A stretch of DNA of 64,000 nucleotides. It comes from Ophthalmolycus amberensis (taxonomy: Eukaryota > Chordata > Actinopteri > Perciformes > Zoarcidae). Numbering within the stretch: position 1 is the stretch's first letter; every line of letters begins with the position of its first letter. The notes below the pieces were generated by a model. The model was not told the origin of the DNA. It saw only the letters and a list, made by a program, of their open reading frames with translations, and ran no database searches. Shown here one piece after another: positions 1 to 64,000 of the stretch. Location of the stretch: NCBI GenBank assembly GCA_024529925.1, contig JAFEUB010001541.1:243501-307500 (forward strand), in the 5' to 3' direction. Both the position numbers and the translations under genes were made by a program.

Positions 1-169
1 ATAATATGTAATAAAGAATAAACCAGTTATCGAGCCGTGATGGACTTCTTTGGGACATTTCTACGTCTCGTCTCGTAGATCTGAACCGAACATCGTGTTT
101 CATTCCCGGACAATAAGCGGCCGTAGCAGCGATGGGAGCTCCTCGCTGAGGAGCCGAGAGAAGAGAAAG
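1..169 (+). promoter_or_regulatory. lrp6: lrp6 5' UTR / promoter-proximal region
   Basis: Sequence before the start codon. The transcription start cannot be placed; no convincing TATA box is seen. If the transcript covers it, two short upstream ORFs precede the main start: ATG at 40 ending with TAG at 76-78 (12 codons plus stop), and ATG at 132 ending with TGA at 147-149 (5 codons plus stop). The main frame is open upstream of 170 to about position 50, but only from a TTG, so the ATG at 170 is preferred. Confidence 0.5.
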
Positions 170-58070
<57,901 letters not shown>

Positions 58071-61000
58071 GTATCTCATTATCTCATGTTAATATATCTC
58101 ATTATCTCATGTTAATATATCTCATTATCTCATGTTAATATATCTCATTAGCTCATGTTAATATATCTCACATTAATATATCTCATTATCTCATGTTAAT
58201 ATATCTCATGTTAATATATCTCATGTTAATATATCTCATGTTAATATATCTCATGTTAATATATCTCATCATCTCATGTTAATGTATCTCATCATCTCAT
58301 GTTAATATATCTCATGTTAATATATCTCATTATCTCATGTTAATATATCTCATCATCTCATGTTAATGTATCTCATCATCTCATGTTAATATATCTCATG
58401 TTAATATATCTCATTATCTCATGTTAATATATCTCATGGTAATATATCTCATTATCTCATGTTAATATATCTCATGTTAATATATCTCATGTTAATATAT
58501 CTCATCATCTCATGTTAATGTATCTCATCATCTCATGTTAATATATCTCATGTTAATATATCTCATTATCTCATGTTAATATATCTCATGGTAATATATC
58601 TCATTATCTCATGTTAATATATCTCATGTTAATATATCTCATGTTAATATATCTCATCATCTCATGTTAATGTATCTCATCATCTCATGTTAATATATCA
58701 TGTTAATATATCTCATTATCTCGCGTTAATATATCTCATGTTAATATATCTCATGTTAATATATCTCATGTTAATATATCTCCATATCTCATGTTAATAT
58801 ATCTCCTTATCTCATGTTAATATATCTCATTATCTCATGTTAATATATCTCATTATCTCACGTTAATATATCATTATCTCACGTTAATATATCATTATCT
58901 CACGTTAATATATCATTATCTCACGTTAATATATCTCATTATCTCACGTTAATATATCTCATTATCTCACGTTAATATATCTCATTATCTCACGTTAATA
59001 TCTCATTATCTCACGTTAATATATATCATTATCTCACGTTAATATATCATTATCTCACGTTAATATATCATTATCTCACGTTAATATCTCATTATCTCAT
59101 GTTAATATATCTCATTATCTCATGTTAATATATCTCATGTTAATATATCTCATCATCATGTTAATATATCTCATCTCATGTTAATATATCTCATTATCTC
59201 ATGTTAATATATCTCATCTCATGTTAATATATCTCATTATCTCACGTTAATATATCTCATTATCTCACGTTAATATATCTCATCATCTCACGTTAATATA
59301 TCTGATCATCTCACGTTAATATATCTCATTATCTCACGTTAATATATCTCATTATCTCACGTTAATATATCTCATTATCTCACGTTAATATATCACGTGA
59401 ATATATCTCATGTTAATACATCTCATTATCTCATGTTAATATATCTCATTATCTCATGTTAATACATCTCATTATCTCATGTTAATATATCTCATTATCT
59501 CATGTTAATATATCTCATGTTAATATATCTCATGTTAATATATCTCATCATCTCATGTTAATGTATCTCATCATCTCATGTTAATATATCTCATTATCTC
59601 GCGTTAATATATCTCATGTTAATATATCTCATTATCTCGCGTTAATATATCGCATGTTAATATATCTCATCTCATGTTAATATATCTCCTTATCTCATGT
59701 TAATATATCTCATTATCTCATGTTAATATATCTCATTATCTCATGTTAATATATCTCATTATCTCACGTTAATATATCTCATTATCTCACGTTAATATAT
59801 CTCATTATCTCACGTTAATATATCTCATTATCTCACGTTAATATATCATTATCTCACGTTAATATATCATTATCTCACGTTAATATATCATTATCTCACG
59901 TTAATATATCATTATCTCACGTTAATATATCATTATCTCATGTTAATATATCTCATTATCTCATGTTAATATATCTCATGTTAATATATCTCATCATCAT
60001 GTTAATATATCTCATCTCATGTTAATATATCTCATTATCTCATGTTAATATATCTCATGTTAATATATCTCATCTCATGTTAATATATCTCATTATCTCA
60101 AGTTAATATGTCTCATTATCTCACGTTAATATATCTCATTATCTCACGTTAATATATCTCATTATCTCACGTTAATATATCTCATTATCTCATGATCTCA
60201 TGTTAATACATCTCATTATCTCATGTTAATATATCTCATGTTAATATATCTCATTATCTCATGTTAATATATCTCATGTTAATATATCTCATTATCTCAC
60301 GTTAATATATCTCATTATCTCACGTTAATACATCTCATTATCTCACGTTAATATATCTCATTATCTCACGTTAATATATCTCATCATCTCACATTAATAT
60401 ATCTCATCATCTCACGTTAATATATCTCATCATCTCACGTTAATATATCTCATCATCTCACGTTAATATATCTCATTATCTCATGTTAATATATCTCATT
60501 ATCTCAAGTTAATATATCTCATTATCTCAAGTTAATATATCTCATTATCTCACGTTAATATATCTCATTATCTCACGTTAATATATCTCATTATCTCACG
60601 TTAATATATCACGTGAATATATCTCATTATCTCATGTTAATACATCTCATTATCTCATGTTAATATATCTCATTATCTCATGATCTCATGTTAATACATC
60701 TCATTATCTCACGTTAATATATCATTATCTCACGTTAATATATCATTATCTCATGTTAATATATCTCATTATCTCATGTTAATATATCTCATGTTAATAT
60801 ATCTCATCATCATGTTAATATATCTCATCTCATGTTAATATATCTCATTATCTCATGTTAATATATCTCATGTTAATATATCTCATCTCATGTTAATATA
60901 TCTCATTATCTCACGTTAATATATCTCATTATCTCACGTTAATATATCTCATCATCTCACGTTAATATATCTGATCATCTCACGTTAATATATCTCATTA

Positions 61001-64000
61001 TCTCACGTTAATATATCTCATTATCTCACGTTAATATATCATTATCTCACGTTAATATATCTCATTATCTCACGTTAATATATCACGTGAATATATCTCA
61101 TGTTAATACATCTCATTATCTCATGTTAATATATCTCATTATCTCATGTTAATACATCTCATTATCTCATGTTAATATATCTCATTATCTCATGTTAATA
61201 TATCTCATGTTAATATATCTCATTATCTCGCGTTAATATATCGCATGTTAATATATCTCATCTCATGTTAATATATCTCCTTATCTCATGTTAATATATC
61301 TCATTATCTCATGTTAATATATCTCATTATCTCACGTTAATATATCTCATTATCTCACGTTAATATATCTCATTATCTCACGTTAATATATCTCATTATC
61401 TCACGTTAATATATCATTATCTCACGTTAATATATCATTATCTCACGTTAATATATCATTATCTCACGTTAATATATCATTATCTCACGTTAATATATCA
61501 TTATCTCACGTTAATATATCATTATCTCATGTTAATATATCTCATTATCTCATGTTAATATATCTCATGTTAATATATCTCATCATCATGTTAATATATC
61601 TCATCTCATGTTAATATATCTCATTATCTCATGTTAATATATCTCATGTTAATATATCTCATCTCATGTTAATATATCTCATTATCTCAAGTTAATATGT
61701 CTCATTATCTCACGTTAATATATCTCATTATCTCACGTTAATATATCTCATTATCTCACGTTAATATATCTCATTATCTCATGATCTCATGTTAATACAT
61801 CTCATTATCTCATGTTAATATATCTCATGTTAATATATCTCATTATCTCATGTTAATATATCATGTTAATATATCTCATTATCTCACGTTAATATATCTC
61901 ATTATCTCACGTTAATACATCTCATTATCTCACGTTAATATATCTCATTATCTCACGTTAATATATCTCATCATCTCACGTTAATATATCTCATCATCTC
62001 ACGTTAATATATCTCATCATCTCACGTTAATATATCTCATCATCTCACGTTAATATATCTCATTATCTCATGTTAATATATCTCATTATCTCAAGTTAAT
62101 ATATCTCATTATCTCAAGTTAATATATCTCATTATCTCACGTTAATATATCTCATTATCTCACGTTAATATATCTCATTATCTCACGTTAATATATCACG
62201 TGAATATATCTCATTATCTCATGTTAATACATCTCATTATCTCATGTTAATATATCTCATTATCTCACGTTAATATATCTCATTATCTCACGTTAATATA
62301 TCACGTGAATATATCTCATTATCTCATGTTAATACATCTCATTATCTCATGTTAATATATCTCATTATCTCACGTTAATATATCATTATCTCACGTTAAT
62401 ATATCTCATTATCTCACGTTAATATATCACGTGAATATATCTCATGTTAATACATCTCATTATCTCATGTTAATATATCTCATTATCTCATGTTAATACA
62501 TCTCATTATCTCATGTTAATATATCTCATTATCTCATGTTAATATATCTCATGTTAATATATCTCATGTTAATATATCTCATCATCTCATGTTAATGTAT
62601 CTCATCATCTCATGTTAATATATCTCATTATCTCGCGTTAATATATCTCATGTTAATATATCTCATTATCTCGCGTTAATATATCGCATGTTAATATATC
62701 TCATCTCATGTTAATATATCTCCTTATCTCATGTTAATATATCTCATTATCTCATGTTAATATATCTCATTATCTCATGTTAATATATCTCATTATCTCA
62801 CGTTAATATATCTCATTATCTCACGTTAATATATCTCATTATCTCACGTTAATATATCTCATTATCTCACGTTAATATATCATTATCTCACGTTAATATG
62901 TCATTATCTCACGTTAATATATCATTATCTCACGTTAATATATCATTATCTCACGTTAATATATCATTATCTCATGTTAATATATCTCATTATCTCATGT
63001 TAATATATCACATGTTAATATATCTCATCATCATGTTAATATATCTCATCTCATGTTAATATATCTCATTATCTCATGTTAATATATCTCATGTTAATAT
63101 ATCTCATCTCATGTTAATATATCTCATTATCTCAAGTTAATATGTCTCATTATCTCACGTTAATATATCTCATTATCTCACGTTAATATATCATTATCTC
63201 ACGTTAATATATCTCATTATCTCATGATCTCATGTTAATACATCTCATTATCTCATGTTAATATATCTCATGTTAATATATCTCATTATCTCATGTTAAT
63301 ATATCTCATGTTAATATATCTCATTATCTCACGTTAATACATCTCATTATCTCACGTTAATACATCTCATTATCTCACGTTAATATATCTCATTATCTCA
63401 CGTTAATATATCTCATCATCTCACGTTAATATATCTCATCATCTCACGTTAATATATCTCATCATCTCACGTTAATATATCTCATTATCTCATGTTAATA
63501 TATCTCATTATCTCATGTTAATATATCTCATTATCTCACGTTAATATATCTCATCATCTCACGTTAATATATCTGATCATCTCACGTTAATATATCTCAT
63601 TATCTCACGTTAATATATCATTATCTCACGTTAATATATCTCATTATCTCACGTTAATATATCTCATTATCTCACGTTAATATATCACGTGAATATATCT
63701 CGTTAATACATCTCATTATCTCATGTTAATACATCTCATTATCTCATGTTAATATATCTCATTATCTCATGTTAATATATCTCATGTTAATATATCTCAT
63801 GTTAATATATCTCATCATCTCATGTTAATGTATCTCATCATCTCATGTTAATATATCTCATTATCTCGCGTTAATATATCTCATGTTAATATATCTCATT
63901 ATCTCGCGTTAATATATCGCATGTTAATATATCGCATGTTAATATATCTCATCTCATGTTAATATATCTCCTTATCTCATGTTAATATATCTCATTATCT
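58071..64000 (+). repeat. Intron 22 minisatellite (23-bp unit and shorter variants), runs off the window
   Basis: Starts at the exon 22 donor: gtatctcattatctcatg is already a unit from its third base. Units combine atctcattatctcatg and ttaatat; variants have cacg or cgcg for catg, catcat for cattat, and shorter forms lacking one tctc block. Long blocks recur, for example the rare atctcatcatcatg unit followed by atctcatctcatg near 59150, 59990, 60800, 61580 and 63020. At least 5.9 kb, with no gene inside. Confidence 0.96.

Overview
This is a vertebrate nuclear genomic window, most likely from a percomorph-type teleost fish. It carries one protein-coding gene on the + strand, the Wnt co-receptor gene lrp6 (low-density lipoprotein receptor-related protein 6). 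Twenty-two coding exons can be placed from their conserved protein sequence and GT/AG borders. They run from the start codon at 170 to an exon ending at 58070, about 1,517 codons. The reading phase carries through all 21 introns without a break. The last coding exon, holding most of the cytoplasmic PPPSP motifs, lies beyond the right edge. LRP6 is chosen over LRP5 from the juxtamembrane and cytoplasmic sequence (YPTEEP, GYVPHPSSL, TMEFGYSSNSPSTH). The fish assignment rests on the transposon types in the introns; the species cannot be named from sequence alone.

Layout: 5' UTR and signal-peptide exon (1-224); first beta-propeller and EGF (exons 2-5, 1796-8152); second propeller (exons 6-8, 10766-12673); second EGF, third propeller and third EGF (exons 9-12, 13897-18541); fourth propeller (exons 13-16, 18628-25107); fourth EGF and three LDL-receptor class A repeats (exons 17-19, 25234-31466); transmembrane segment and cytoplasmic start (exons 20-22, 34028-58070). 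The propellers and EGFs bind Wnts, DKK and sclerostin-type ligands. The cytoplasmic PPPSP motifs are the phosphorylation-dependent Axin/GSK3 docking sites.

The introns are the remarkable part: roughly 70% of the window is tandem repeat. Arrays sit in introns 2, 4, 5, 6, 7, 8, 10, 14, 15, 18, 21 and 22. Intron 21 alone is a 23.4 kb array of about 440-450 copies of a ~52-bp unit. In two cases the repeat unit contains the end of the upstream exon plus its splice donor: 34 bp x 106 after exon 14, and 52 bp x ~445 after exon 21. The gene therefore holds hundreds of copies of its own 5' splice sites. Arrays in introns 4, 6, 7 and 22 begin at or resemble the donor, and the exon 3 acceptor is duplicated once. 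Some intron 21 units read as pyrimidine-tract AG followed directly by GTGAGA, the layout of a recursive-splicing ratchet point. Taken together this looks like a class of splice-junction-seeded minisatellites.

Mobile elements: two related hAT-like non-autonomous elements (introns 4 and 9, opposite orientations), a broken LINE 3' fragment with a (TATC)n tail and a second Tx1/L1-like LINE cut off inside its reverse transcriptase by a polypyrimidine satellite (both intron 18), and an unclassified interspersed repeat in intron 19. No other cellular protein gene, rRNA, tRNA or CRISPR array is seen.
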